Shown here: positions 10,810 to 22,058 of the stretch, piece after piece | How the letters are laid out: every line of letters begins with the position of its first letter | Numbering within the stretch: position 1 is the first letter of the stretch | NCBI GenBank assembly: GCA_017893485.1 | Contig: CM030365.1 | Span: 30,650,289-30,714,288 of the forward strand | Length of the DNA: 64,000 nucleotides | Direction: 5' to 3' | Origin: Hemerocallis citrina | Lineage: Eukaryota > Streptophyta > Magnoliopsida > Asparagales > Asphodelaceae | Program-made: the position numbers and the translations under genes | The notes under the pieces: generated by a model | Told to the model about the DNA's origin: nothing | The model's database searches: none | The model's input: the letters and a program-made list of their open reading frames with translations, nothing else

Positions 10810-12157
10810 TCAAGCAAAAAGCTCAGGATAGTCTTTCAACATCCTCTCCTCAGACTCCCAAGTAGCCTCTTCAACCAAATGGTTTTTCCAGACTACCTTG
10901 ACCATCGGTATCGTCTTATTCCTCAAGACTTTTCTCTCGACGATCAACAATCTCGACAGGAGACTCGATATAATTCAGATCCAATTGCAAACCTTCCGGC
11001 ACTTCAGGCAAATGATGACTCAGATATGGAATATAATCTCTCAGCATAGACACATGAAAGACATTGTGCACCTGAGATAACTCTTCCGGTAATTCAAGCC
11101 GGTAAGCAGTTTTCCCGATCCTTTTCAATATCTTGTACGGGCCTATAAACCTCGGGGCTAACTTCCTGCCTTTGCCAAATCGAATCACACCTTTACTGGG
11201 CGATACTTTCAGAAAGACAAAGTCACCGACCTCAAATTCAAGGTCCCTTCTCCGGTTGTCTGCATAGCTTTTCTGCCTGCTCTGAGCTTCTACCAACCTT
11301 TTCCTGATCAGATCAATCTTCTCAGAGGTTTACTGTACAAGCTCAGGACCAAACAACTGACACTCCCTAACTTCAAACCAACAAACAGGTGTTCTGCACC
11401 TCCTGCCATACAAAGCTTCGTACGGCGCCATCCCAATGCTAGCCTGAAAACTGTTGTTGTAGGCAAACTCTACCAAAGGTAAATGCCTTTCCCAACTGCC
11501 TCCAAAGTCTAGTACACAACACCGAACCATATCCTCAAGAATACGGTTGACTCTCTCGGTCTGCCCATCGGTTTGCAAATGAAAAGCAGTGCTGAAATCC
11601 GTATTGGTACCCAAAACTGTCTGAAGACTCCTCTAGAAATGCGAAGTAAACTACGCATCTCGATCAGACACAATAGTTGACGGAACACCATGAAGCCGGA
11701 CGATCTCGCCAACATACAACTCAGCTAACTTGTCCATCGAAGCAGTGAGTTTCATCGCCAAAAAGTGAGCGGACTTGGTTAGTCGATCGACTATAACCCA
11801 AATCACATCATTGCCTTTAGGACTCTTAGGCAATCCCGTAATGAAATCCATACTGATGTTATCCCACTTCCATTCCGGAATAGGTAACGGCTGTAATAGA
11901 CCTCCGGGTCTCTGATTATCGGCTTTGACTTGCTGACAAACCTCACAATTCGCCACAAATTCTGCCACATCCCGCTTCAAACCTGACCACCAGAAATGTA
12001 GTTTGATGTCTCTGTACATCTTAGTACTCCCAGGATGTACCGACAAAAGAGTAGCATGTGCCTCCTGAAGAATACTCTCTTTCAGGTCCGCCTGATTTGG
12101 AACACACAGCCTCTCTCCAGACCACAGCACTCCATCTTTGATTTGAAATTCGGGCAA
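10810..12157 (-). pseudogene. Integrase and chromodomain of the Tekay-like element
   Basis: Encodes the integrase that would insert the cDNA, plus a C-terminal chromodomain-like targeting module. The zinc-binding HHCC part is visible (EAHATLL, VHPGS, CEVCQQ), then the DDE core: Asp in MDFITGLP, Asp in VSDRDA, Glu in QTERVNRI. Two in-frame stops near 11625-11655 follow VSDRDA. A GPYKIL/NVFHVSML tail follows. An extra A in the run at about 10930 shifts the frame, so the chromodomain (visible as VVWKNH and EATWE, near 10840-10905) lies out of frame and ends at the TGA at 10810-10812. The element could not supply an active integrase. Confidence 0.85.
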
Positions 12158-13586
12158 CTAGCCAGCACTAACCTGCTCCTTCATCTCCAAAATATCAGCA
12201 TCAACCTCCTGACTTGCAATGATCCTTGCATTCAAAGTAGACTGAAGCCTCAACTGAGCTAAAGATGCTCCCAATCCTTGCAAGACAACCTCAATACCTG
12301 CTCGATCCAATTCCTCAATCAGATGCTTCTGAGTTGTAATCAAACTGGATAAACTGCTCTTGCGACTAAGTGCATCAGCAACAACATTAGCTTTCCCAGG
12401 ATGATACTTGATCTCAGGTCGCATGTCCTCAAGCACTTCCAACCATCTCCGCTGCCTCAAATTCAGATCCATCTGCTGATATATGTACTTCAAACTCTTG
12501 TGGTCCGTGTACATGTTCAATTTCTCACCGTACACGTAGTGTCTCCATTGCTTCAGGGCAAAGATAATCGCAGCCAACTCCAGATCATGAGTCGGATAAT
12601 TCTTCTCATGCGGTCGTAGTTGCCTAGACCCATAAGCGATTACTCTTCCCTCTTGCATTAAGACACAACCAAGCCCACGATATGAAGCATCGCTGTAAAC
12701 ATCATACTCAACACCTGCTCTAGGCAAAGCCAAAATAGGTGCAGTAGTCAGCTTCTCTTTCAACTCCTGAAAGCTTACCTCACATTGCTCAGTCCACTTA
12801 AAATTCACATTATTCTTGGTCAGACCAGTAAGCAACACAGTTATCTGAGCATAATCTTGAATGAATCTCCTGTAGTATCCAGTCATTCCAAGAAAACTTC
12901 TGACTTCCTTCACTATAGTAGGCCTAGCCCAATCTCTCACTGCCTCTATCTTCTGCGGGTCAGTTGTCATTCCCTCCTTAGAAAGGATGTGACCTAGGAA
13001 TGCCACTTCAGAAATCACACTTGGATAGCTTGGCATACAACTTTTGCTCTTCCAGCTTCTTCAGAACTGCTGCCAGATGCTCGGTGTGCTCCTCCTCTGT
13101 CTTGGAGTACACGAGGATATCGTCGATAAACACTACGACGAAAGAATCAATGAACGGCCTCAGAACTCTGTTCATCAAATCCATGAAGATTGCGGGTGCA
13201 TTCGTCACTCCAAATGGCATAACTAAGAATTCGTAATGCCCATGTCGAGTTCTAAATGCAGTTTTGTGCACATCTTCAGCTTTCACTCGAACTTCGTGAT
13301 ATCCTGATTGAAGATCTATTTTGGAGAAAACAGTTGCTCCTTCTAGACGATCGAACAAGTCATCAATTCGAGGAATAGGATACTTATTCTGAACAGTGAC
13401 CTTATTCGGCTCTCGGTAATCGATGCACATTCTCATCGATCCATCCTTCTTCTTTACCAAAAGCACTGGTGCTCCCCATGGTGAAGCACTAAGTTGAATA
13501 AAGCCTTTCTCCAACAGTTCCTCAATCTGCCATTTCACCTCATCCTGTTCCACTGGAGCCATCCTGTGCCTTAGAAATGGGTGCAC
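12158..13586 (-). pseudogene. Reverse transcriptase and RNase H of the Tekay-like element
   Basis: RT copies the RNA genome into DNA and RNase H removes the RNA strand. RT motifs are in order: [37 protein letters not shown], and the catalytic FIDDILVYS at about 13100-13130. A frameshift near 13010-13036 separates this from the thumb and RNase H part ([21 protein letters not shown], then [10 protein letters not shown] with the first catalytic Asp, DLELAA, and YTDHKSL). The RNase H ends in the usual ADALSR segment. Domain order RT-RNase H-integrase is Ty3/gypsy. Confidence 0.9.
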
Positions 13587-13689
13587 TTTTCGGTTGAACA
13601 GTGATGCTGAACTCTACATCACGATGCGGGGGTAACCCAGGAAAATCATCCAAGAACACGATCGGATAGTCCCGAACCACAGGAATCCC

Positions 13690-14163
13690 TTACACTTCCA
13701 CAGGAGTCTCTTCCTTGCGAATAGCTGCCACCAGCCTAGAACACTTCTTCTTCCCTTGGAAAGTGACTTCAGGTCCACCTGGAGCCTTCACTGTTACCCT
13801 CTTGGTCTTGCACTCGATGCTTGTACTGTACACCGACATCCAATCAATGCCAATGATAACATCGACTCCCAAGATAGTCAGCTCGATCAGATCAATCCCA
13901 AAGATTCTGTCCCCGATCACAATCTCGCAATCCGCATAATATCGATCAGTGGTTAAAGTTTTCCCTGATGGAGTAGCTACTGCTAAGATCTTGCCTGAGA
14001 AAATCTTCGGTTCAACTCCCAACACTTTAGCAAATTTAGGAGACACAAAAGTATGAGAGGATCCAGTATTGAACAACACAACAGCTTTCATTCCATTAAG
14101 ATAAAGTTCTCCTATTACATACTCATTACGTAACAGTTCACTAAATAGCGGGAAAAAGAAATG
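13690..14163 (-). pseudogene. Retroviral-type aspartic protease with altered active site
   Basis: The protease that would cut the polyprotein. It contains the flap and ILG.D-type C-terminal motif (TILGVDVIIGIDWMS). The active site, normally Asp-Ser/Thr-Gly, reads FNTGSSHTF: the catalytic Asp is Asn, from a GAT to AAT change at 14068-14070. It lies in a different frame from gag, so a further frameshift separates them near 14170-14223. The Asp-to-Asn change alone should abolish cleavage. Confidence 0.8.
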
Positions 14164-14173
14164 ACATAAACCA

Positions 14174-15226
14174 CTAAACATCTGCCCTTGTACCAGTGAT
14201 GACATGATTAACCTCATCGGCATCAGCTTCCGTCAAGGTAAATACTCGCCCTGGTTGGTACGATCTCTTTCCAATCTGCTGCGTTGGTACATTGCGATTA
14301 CCATTCCGTGGCTTGGGGCAATGAGATTGGTAATGTCCCGTCTCACCACAGTTGAAGCAATTTACCGCAGGAGGTCTCACCACATTGTTTCCAGGTCCTC
14401 CAGCCACACTAAAAGCATTCGCCCCTGTCGGTTTGAACCTTTGTGCAGATGGTTGTCCCTTGAAATTCCCAGAATTGGCGGGCCTCTTTCCAGACTGCCA
14501 GTTGTTCCTCCGATATTGAACAACATGAAACTGCTCCATGTCTGCTTCCGTGGCTGCTGCTCTCTTGACCAACTTGTCAAATCTTCTGATACCAAGAGGT
14601 ATCATCCGGGACCTCAAGCTCGGCCTCAATCCATGCTCAAACTTACGAGCCCTCTTCACCTCATCCATCACTAATTTCGGAGCATACCTAGAGAGCTGAG
14701 TAAATTTGGTCTCATACTCTCTAACTGACATGCCACCTTGTTGTAGTGAAAGAAACTCTATAGCCTTCTTCTCTTGGACGTCGTAGGGAAAATAGTGATT
14801 GCGGAATTCTTCCAAAAATTCCTCCCAGCCGAGAACTATGCCTCCCATTGTCATCTTCATCGACTGCCACCACACAGCCGCGTCCTTCTCAAGTTGCAGA
14901 GTCGCCAACTTCACCTTACTGCCTTCAGGGGTCTCCAGCACTTCAAAGATCGTCTCTACCTGACGAATCTAGTTGTCAGCCGCATCAGGGTCTAACTTCC
15001 CTTTGAACACAAGTGGTTTCATCCGTTTGAACGATTCCACTAGTTTGATCGCTTCGGGCACCGGATTCGCAGGTACCCTTCCTTGGTTCTGATTCATGGC
15101 CACGGCGTTGAGCATCTGATAGACCATCGCAGGTTCTGTTTCCAGATCCAGACCTTCACCGTTTCTAGCTCCCCTTCTAGCCATATTCTGATGCAAAAGA
15201 TCCATTAAATCTGAAGTATAAGACAT
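14174..15226 (-). pseudogene. Gag of the Tekay-like element
   Basis: Structural capsid and nucleocapsid protein. From the ATG at 15224-15226 the frame runs through an MARRGARN start-like segment and the Gag core (AAVWWQSM, FLEEFRNHYF, EFLSLQQGGMSVREYE, LSRYAP), and ends with one zinc knuckle, CFNCGETGHYQSHC (CX2CX4HX4C), at about 14345-14390. A TAG at about 14968 interrupts the conserved core where Trp is expected. The frame ends shortly after the knuckle. The intron seen at the equivalent of FLSLQQ/GGMS in the plus-strand element (61364-61440) is absent here. Confidence 0.85.
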
Positions 15227-15325
15227 GAAAAATTAACTTGCATTTCATTGAATTCCAAACTTTATACATTCGAATTGAAAAATATTTCTTGACATCAGAA
15301 TGAAAACAGTAGAAGCTACAACAGT

Positions 15326-15748
15326 CTAACTCCTACGGTTCCTCTTCACTTCTCGAAGTTCTCCCCGTAGTTCGTCAACTTCTTCCTTCAGCACATCGGT
15401 CAGATTCTTCCTCTTCTCGAGTTCCCATACCCGATGACTGAGAACTGCAAAGTCGTCCTTACGCTTTGCCAATTGAGCCTCCAATAATCCAACTCTCTCC
15501 CGCAGTGTTTCTATCTGCCTCTGAAGAGATATCACATGACCATTTGGAACTGGTTCTTCTTCTTTGTCAGAAGAGTCATCAGATGAATCCGGAGGTGGGG
15601 TGATCTCTCGGAATTCAGGTCATTCTTCTCCGTCAGAATCTGCTTGCCCTGGGAAGTACTCTTCCTCGGAATCTGCTTGTCCAGAATGGTACTTTTCCTC
15701 GATGATATGCCAGTCGTCGTCTCCCGCAGGATCGAAGTGATCAGCCAT
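15326..15748 (-). pseudogene. Upstream ORF before gag: acidic plus coiled coil
   Basis: A small ORF 5' of gag, about 140 codons, from ATG 15746-15748 to the TAG at 15326-15328. The first 65 residues are strongly acidic (runs of Asp, Glu and Ser); the last 70 form a likely coiled coil with Leu/Val at heptad spacing (RQIETLRERVGLLEAQLA). One TGA at 15620-15622 interrupts it; the partial second copy at 7047-7280 has Trp at that position, so the frame was once open. An accessory ORF before gag is not something I know as standard for this lineage. Function is unknown. Confidence 0.55.
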
Positions 15749-15796
15749 CTTAGAAATAGAGAGGAAGAAGCATAAGTCATAGAGCAACACAAATGT

Positions 15797-18700
15797 AAGG
15801 AAATTAAAACTTTTTACTTTACATCAGAGTTTACATGAAACTTTACACTTTACATTGCACAGCGGAAGTAAATTTGCAACATTTAAATAAATGTACAATA
15901 ATATTTAATAATCTTTAGGCATCTGTTCCTCTTTAATCTTTATCATGTCATTTACCCTGCATACAAAACTGTGGGTACGTCAGTTTATTCAACCGACGAA
16001 CATTATACACGGCCATCCTCTCTATGCCGGAAACAATATAACTTATTTTCCATATTTAACAAACACAAACTTGTCACATATCAAACTAAAGGGACTACCC
16101 TATTGATGTCGTGTTGTGATTGTGCACTTAGTCCTTAATGCAGTTATTTATATTATATGACACTAATGCACACTTGTTCGGATTCTATGCATCCCATACT
16201 ACATAGGTCCGAGGGCAAGCCTCTTAATCGTTCTTCATCTTTGTAGGGTTCAATCCCTCGTCATGACTTAATCTACTACTGTAACTACGATGAGTATCCT
16301 AGATGATCTATGAGTACAAGCTCGTATACAGAAAACCTGGAGGGGAATCACACGCCATGTCTTGACTCATCAAGCATGCATTCTGTGGCAATTCAGCCTC
16401 CTTCATGGAGCACGATTCTCTTGCAGTCACCAAACATCCAACAAGCGTGGCTAAAGTCCGATCATTACTGAGTAGTGCCCACGCCATGTCTTGACTCATC
16501 AAGCATGCATTCTGTGGCTTACACCCGCACCGTAAACTCTAGTTCTCATACTCGTATTTTTCTCTCACTTTCATCACGTCTCCACTATGTACTAATCCTT
16601 AGTTTTTATTAGAATCATGAACAAAATCAAAGCTCTAGAGTTAGCCTCTCCACTAAACCGGACTTATTCATTCATTCAAACATGACCAACCTTGGTCTTT
16701 CAGTTCAAATTTCATTTCATTTCTTTCCAATTGCCGGGGGAGACTTAGCTACTCTTTTGTTTCAATTCCAATTCACAATTTCCAAAATTAAGTGTTTCCA
16801 GCTCATAAGTTCATTTCATAATCATAACAGATTTTTCTTTTTCAATGGCAAGATCTCTAAATTTATTCATGAGTCCATAATCATACATGAAATTATATAT
16901 TTCATCAAATATCGATTTTACATTTAAATCACATCACTAAATGAATATTCACATTTCCAAATTTTCACACTATTCTCCAATGAGAATAATTCACATCACA
17001 TCACTACATATAATTTCTATCTTTATTACACTTCTTTTCTAACATTTTATTTCAAGTCCTTTTGCAAAGTGTAATTTTCATAACATACAAGTGTAAATCC
17101 ATAGTTTTAAATTATACATTTATTCTCAAAACATACTCCATTTCATCCCAAATTAATTTTCATAAATCCCACATATTTTTTGGATAATAGTCATATTTTT
17201 TCCTTAATTTTTTAATCATTAAAAATCCCAAAAAAATTATTTTTTCCACAACATAATCACAATCCGAGACCAAGGATCGAACCAGCAACCACAAGGAACC
17301 CAATCGAAGGCCCAGACCACTAGGCCGAATGTGCTAGGCGGTATAAAGAAGGCTGAGAGCATTAAATGCTCTCGGCTGCAGTTGTTTTTTTTTTTTTTTT
17401 TTAAATACCAAACAAAATATATGTTGCCCACGGGACTCGAACCGCAGACCCCTGAGACCCGAAGCCTACTGTAGCGAATAGAAACATCCCAACCACTTGA
17501 GCTATGCGCTCAGGTTGTCAATAGTTCAACCCGAAGTCTATTTAAATTAATACTCTCTGTTTAGTAAACATTTCGATGTTCAACAAGCTCTCATTTTATT
17601 TTGCTTTTATAAAATTTGCTGTAAATTTCCAGATTGGCTATTCTCAACATAAATTATACTCTAGTATAATAAAAATAATTTTTTCAAAAATTAAACATGC
17701 ATCTACCATACAATTTGGTTAAATTGTAAGTTACCACTACGACGTTTTCTTTTTCAACATTTCTCATCAAATTTAACAACACTAATCTTTTTATTAGCAA
17801 TTAATCCTCTGTTTTTAATCATTTCCCAAACATACAATCTATATCTTAATTCATCCATTACAACATTATCACCAAAAGTCCATTTAAGCACATAAAGTAA
17901 TATTGCCAATCTACTAACTCTTGCATATAATTTTTAATGTTAATAATGAAGTATTCTTTACACAATCCATAGCCATAATCATTTCGCACACAACTTGAAT
18001 TTTAATAATAGAACCACATACAATTGCATATCAACATTTCAATCAATCAATAGGTTATTTTTCCAATTAAATGTGTACTCTTATTAGTCTTTTTCCTGCA
18101 TCATTCTTTCCATTCAAATCTAGCATGCATTCCTAATTAGAAATATTGAAAATTTACCCACCTTAATTGGAGAGACTACACTTAGCAACACCTCCTAAAC
18201 AAATGTCCTTGCAAAAGAACGATCATCCTCCTCAATGCGCGCACACAAGCCTCCACAAAGCCAAACCCGAGCACTCCCCTTGATGAAAGCCGGCCTCCCC
18301 TTCTTTGATGCAAGCACACTTTTCCCACACAAACTCAATCTTTTTACTCACTTCTATACTATTAAATAATGTATTTTAGACTATAGGTTTGGAGGAAATA
18401 ATAAGCACAAGAATAACTAGGCTAGGGGGGGTATTTATACTAAAAGTTTAGGAAAATGGAGGGCTACGATTAACTTAGGAGTTAGAAGCAAATGGCTAAG
18501 ATTTAAGGAGGAGTTACACTAACCACCCATGATCAAGTAACCACCACCACCATGACTCCACTCAAAATTTTGATTTTCCCTCCTAAACTCCAAAACCGGC
18601 CTAGCATGAAAGGTGCATTTTGCACGTGTACGTGCAATGCACGTGCATGCAACTTGGTCTCCATTTAAAAATTGTACATTATATTTTACATAAAAATAAC

Positions 18701-18994
18701 CTTTAAAATGTATTCTACATTACAAGTTGTATTTAAAAATAAAATAGCTCATGGGCTTTAGTTTATGGGCCAAAATAATAATTATAAAAAGATAACCAAT
18801 AAATTTGATTTGGGCTTTTAAAAAGAAAGGCTTCTGTCTATTTGAAAAAGGGCTTTATATATAAAAAAATAATTAAGGAGCACATATTTAAATATCTATA
18901 CTCATCATAATGAAAATGATTACCAAAAATATTGCACGTGCACACTACGTGCAAAATAAAATAATTTTCATTAAATGAAAATCGGGGCATTACA
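15797..18994 (-). mobile_element. LTR of the Tekay-like element, truncated at its U5 end
   Basis: Closely similar to 7431-10706 from about 7510 onward. The last about 80 bases of the LTR, the primer-binding site and about 110 bases of leader are missing: ACACAAATG is joined directly to TAAGGAAATTAAAAC at about 15797. The outer end reads ATCGGGGCATTACA up to 18994, after which the hAT gene resumes with CAAACTTTC. It carries the same two tRNA-like modules, B boxes at 17274-17283 and 17432-17443. Confidence 0.85.
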
Positions 18995-19741
18995 CAAACT
19001 TTCAAAGAAAGGATCGATGATGCTTTTATTGGTCATATTGTGAAACCTGCATACACCAAATTTTTTAAGTATTTTAATCTTCCTCCTATGTTGTATTGTA
19101 TTGCTAATGTGATGGATCCTCGTATCAAATTAGAAGGTACGAAGAGTTTGATTGAAAAGTTTTTTACTTTACTTGGGGAAGATGAATCTGAAATCTATTG
19201 CGGGACTTTTTTAGCTAAATTTGAATCGGCATTAAATAACTTGTATGATTATTATGATAGAAGTTTTTCATCTAGTAGTACTATTATTTTAGTTACTTTT
19301 TCTTCTGCTACTTCTATAGGTAAGGATAAAAATAAATTAGATGATGCCACATTTAATTTACTTGCAAAAATTCAATAAAAAAAAGTTAGGACTAATCAAT
19401 CAAATGAATTACATTGGTATAATCAACAAGATTTTGAAAGTTTTACTTCTTCATTAGATATTTTACAATGGTAGAAAGACCATGAACATACTTATAGTAT
19501 TCTTAAATATATGGCTAAAGATCTACTAACTCCTCATGTCTCTACAGTTGCTTCAGAAAGTAAATTTTCTACAAGTGGCAGAGTTCTAACCGATTACAGG
19601 AATCTCTTGAAGCCCCAATCGTTGGAGATGCTTGTCTGTATGGAAGATTGGATGAAGGCCGAAGATAGGACTCAAGGAATAGGGTTCGATATGTCTACAA
19701 GTGGAAGCAACTCACCGGAAGAAAAACAACAACAACAATAG
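18995..19741 (+). pseudogene. hAT-A transposase, C-terminal part with dimerization domain
   Basis: Continuation of the gene interrupted at 7046. It encodes the region MDPRIKLEG, typical of the end of the hAT core, and the hATC dimerization domain (STVASESKFSTSGRVLTDYR, then SLEMLVCMEDWMKA). In-frame stops are TAA at 19376-19378 and TAG near 19472, the latter where the WWK of a hAT would be expected. The final stop is the TAG at 19739-19741, after a Gln-rich tail. Compared with related proteins, an estimated 40-60 residues between FLEPFK and FKERIDD are missing, lost with the retrotransposon junction. Confidence 0.8.
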
Positions 19742-20014
19742 CAACCAACATGAAGAATTGAAGACCAACAACAACAACAAATTGAAGACCAACATATGCA
19801 AGAAATTTGTAAATGTATAAAAAATTGTAATAAATCTTTGTTTCTTATAAATAAGTTGGAAAATTGAAGAAAATTATCATTTTATAGAAGAAAATTGTAA
19901 TTGTATAGAACCAATTTATAATAATTCTTTGTTTCTTATAAAAAAAGTTGATAATTTGTAAAAGTTGAAATCATATGATTAATATATACATTATTTTTGC
20001 ATTTTCACTCTTTA

Positions 20015-20077
<63 letters not shown>

Positions 20078-20309
20078 TTATTTTATTTTTTTAAGTAAAA
20101 AAAAATTCAAACACACGGGCCAACCCGCGACCCTACCCGACCCGACCTAGGTTGGACCCCGAATGGGTTCACGGGTTGGGTGGGTTGACATTTTGCAAAT
20201 CCAACACGGCCCGGTTAACCAACCGACCCGACCCGGACCCGCCTAACTTCGGTTCCAACCCGGGCGGGTCCGACCCGACTCAGCCTGGTCGACCCGGTTG
20301 CCAACCCTA
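19742..20309. other. hAT-A 3' region: (ATT)n, subterminal array and right TIR
   Basis: AT-rich 3' sequence with a pure (ATT)n run at about 20015-20077, followed by about seven GACCCG/CGGGTC hexamers at 20120-20300 that mirror the left end. The right TIR ends CCCGGTTGCCAACCCTA at 20309. Confidence 0.75.
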
Positions 20310-20475
20310 TATATATCTATATAATAAAACATAAAGAAATCTATCAAGTGGCTCTCCTTCAATCCACCCAAAATCAAAGGCCCAAATCTAACCTCACAAA
20401 ACATATTTTTCCTCTAAAATTTTTTCCCCAGAACCCAAATTCAAATCCCACCCAAAACATCTCCTTTATTTAATT

Positions 20476-20477
<2 letters not shown>

Positions 20478-20566
<89 letters not shown>
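20478..20566. repeat. (CT)n followed by (TA)n
   Basis: Compound microsatellite within Helitron-2: TCTCTC repeats to about 20508, then TA repeats. Two more TA runs lie at 20756-20790 and 21198-21264. Confidence 0.9.
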
Positions 20567-20567
<1 letters not shown>

Positions 20568-20750
20568 TAGTAATTTATACATGCGATGCACGTCTTAATA
20601 AATTTAATTTTTTAAAAGTAAAAATTCAGAAATAGTATGAGTTTGAACCTGAAACATTCTTTATATTAGTTATGTACGTGTGTTGCACATGATAGTAGAT
20701 TTACAAATTGGTAGATTTACAAATGACACTAAGGTCTTCTCCCATTATAG

Positions 20751-20793
<43 letters not shown>

Positions 20794-21189
20794 AACATTG
20801 ACTTTTATACCCCAATTTATAATTATTATCAATATATACTAAAGAAAGCATGAACTTTTATTTACAGCTAATTATTGTCATACTATTCAAACTTGAGTTA
20901 TATAATTGTTGATTTACTGTTTACAAGTCTTTTAATATTCTGTATCGTTCTGAAGACGTGTCATAGGCATGTGTCCACGGGCAAGGCTGGCCCTGGGCGT
21001 GTGCGACCTGTGCGGTCGCACAGGGCCCACGGTTGCACAGGGCCTTCTAATGATAGACCCAATCAAATAGAATTAATAGATAGTTTATTCCATTTATAGC
21101 ACAAAAGTCAATTTGTCCAAAGTGGTTAAGGGGAAAGAAATTAAATCTAATGGGTGTAGATTCAAACCTTGTTGTTGACTTTTTTTTTT

Positions 21190-21197
<8 letters not shown>

Positions 21198-21264
<67 letters not shown>
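21198..21264. repeat. (TA)n microsatellite in hAT-B
   Basis: Uninterrupted TA repeats followed by a T run, inside the left part of hAT-B. Confidence 0.95.
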
Positions 21265-21280
<16 letters not shown>

Positions 21281-21327
21281 CATTATATATAGACATTTAC
21301 TTTTAGAGAAAGTTTTTTAATGATTTC

Positions 21328-21986
21328 TGATATGGCTAAAAATGGGGTTTAATCGGAACCGTCCAAATCGGGCGCGAATCTCGAGACCTGAGGATAAAAC
21401 GGTAATTTCACCCACAAAAGGACCAAAACGGATATTGGATCTGCCCTCCTAGTGCCCAATGATCCGCGAATGGATCCACCACCAAGAGGGTGCGGGTCTC
21501 CACCCGCTGCATACCCAATCCATCAAGATAGAGTCAGGGTTCCTGATTAAATATAATCAACGACCCTGATGAACGTCTATCTCTTCACGGGGGATTAGGG
21601 ATTAAATTCCTTATCTGATTACGGGGAATATATATTGTCAGATAACCTTCCTCATCTGATTATGGAGGACATTCCTTATCGAATCACGGGGATTACATTC
21701 CTAATCCGCTCCCTAAGACGCCTATAAATACCCCCCATCCATCTCCATTAAGAGGTAATCAACTCTTCACCAGTTTTTACGCTCTTTCATAATCTCTTTG
21801 ATTACTGACTTGAGCGTCGGAGGGTGCGTCGCCGGGATCCCCCCCGGTGTCTCGCACTTTTTGCAGGTGCACGGCAGGAACGTCGAACGAGGCCCGACGG
21901 AACAGGTACGCAGGTTTTTCTATTCAGTTTCCCCAAGAATCCACAAGTTCTATCTGTTTGCCCCCACACCAAATTTAGCGGCAACA
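21328..21986 (+). mobile_element. Tat-1 5' LTR
   Basis: Starts TGATATGGCTAAAAATGGGG and ends TTTAGCGGCAACA. Contains a TATA box CTATAAATACC at about 21722-21732 and, downstream, a conserved motif TCGGAGGGTGCGTCGCCGGG also recognisable in the Tat solo LTR at 37927-38513. Length equals the 3' LTR exactly. Confidence 0.95.
21722..21732 (+). promoter_or_regulatory. TATA box in Tat-1 5' LTR
   Basis: CTATAAATACC, a good match to plant TATA boxes, placed in the second half of the LTR as expected for a U3/R border. The same element is at about 34665-34675 in the 3' LTR. Confidence 0.7.
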
Positions 21987-21988
21987 GA

Positions 21989-22005
21989 TTGGCGCCGTCT
22001 GTGGG
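21989..22005 (+). promoter_or_regulatory. Tat-1 primer-binding site
   Basis: TTGGCGCCGTCTGTGGG begins two bases after the LTR. TGGCGCCGT matches the complement of the plant tRNA-Asp 3' end used by many Tat and Athila elements; the match beyond nine bases is poor, so the primer identity is tentative. Confidence 0.7.
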
Positions 22006-22058
22006 AAACTAACGAATAGGGACCTCTCCTCTTCCCGGTGAACAGGTTCTCTCCTACC

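Larger units (their letters stand above)
7047..18994 (-). mobile_element. Tekay-like chromovirus, partial tandem: LTR-internal-LTR-partial internal
   Basis: Read on the minus strand, the order is a truncated LTR (18994-15797), upstream ORF, gag, protease, RT-RNase H, integrase, chromodomain, polypurine tract, a complete LTR (10706-7431), then a primer-binding site and the first about 360 bases of a second internal region that stops abruptly at 7047. A single insertion would end at the second LTR. The extra internal piece implies a tandem array made by unequal recombination, followed by a deletion that also removed part of the hAT gene. No target duplication is visible for that reason. The RT-INT order and C-terminal chromodomain place it in the chromoviruses. 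Confidence 0.85.
4889..20309 (+). mobile_element. hAT-A, a degenerate autonomous hAT transposon
   Basis: Terminal inverted repeats are TAGGGATGGAAACCGGG on the left and, inverted at the right, TAGGGTTGGCAACCGGG (15 of 17 match). Inside are a BED-finger hAT transposase gene on the plus strand and CG-rich subterminal arrays. The copy is split by a minus-strand Tekay-like element at 7047-18994, with part of the transposase missing at the junction. Flanking 8-bp duplications match at 7 of 8 positions but lie in TA repeats. The family is a RICESLEEPER/DAYSLEEPER-like plant hAT. Confidence 0.85.
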
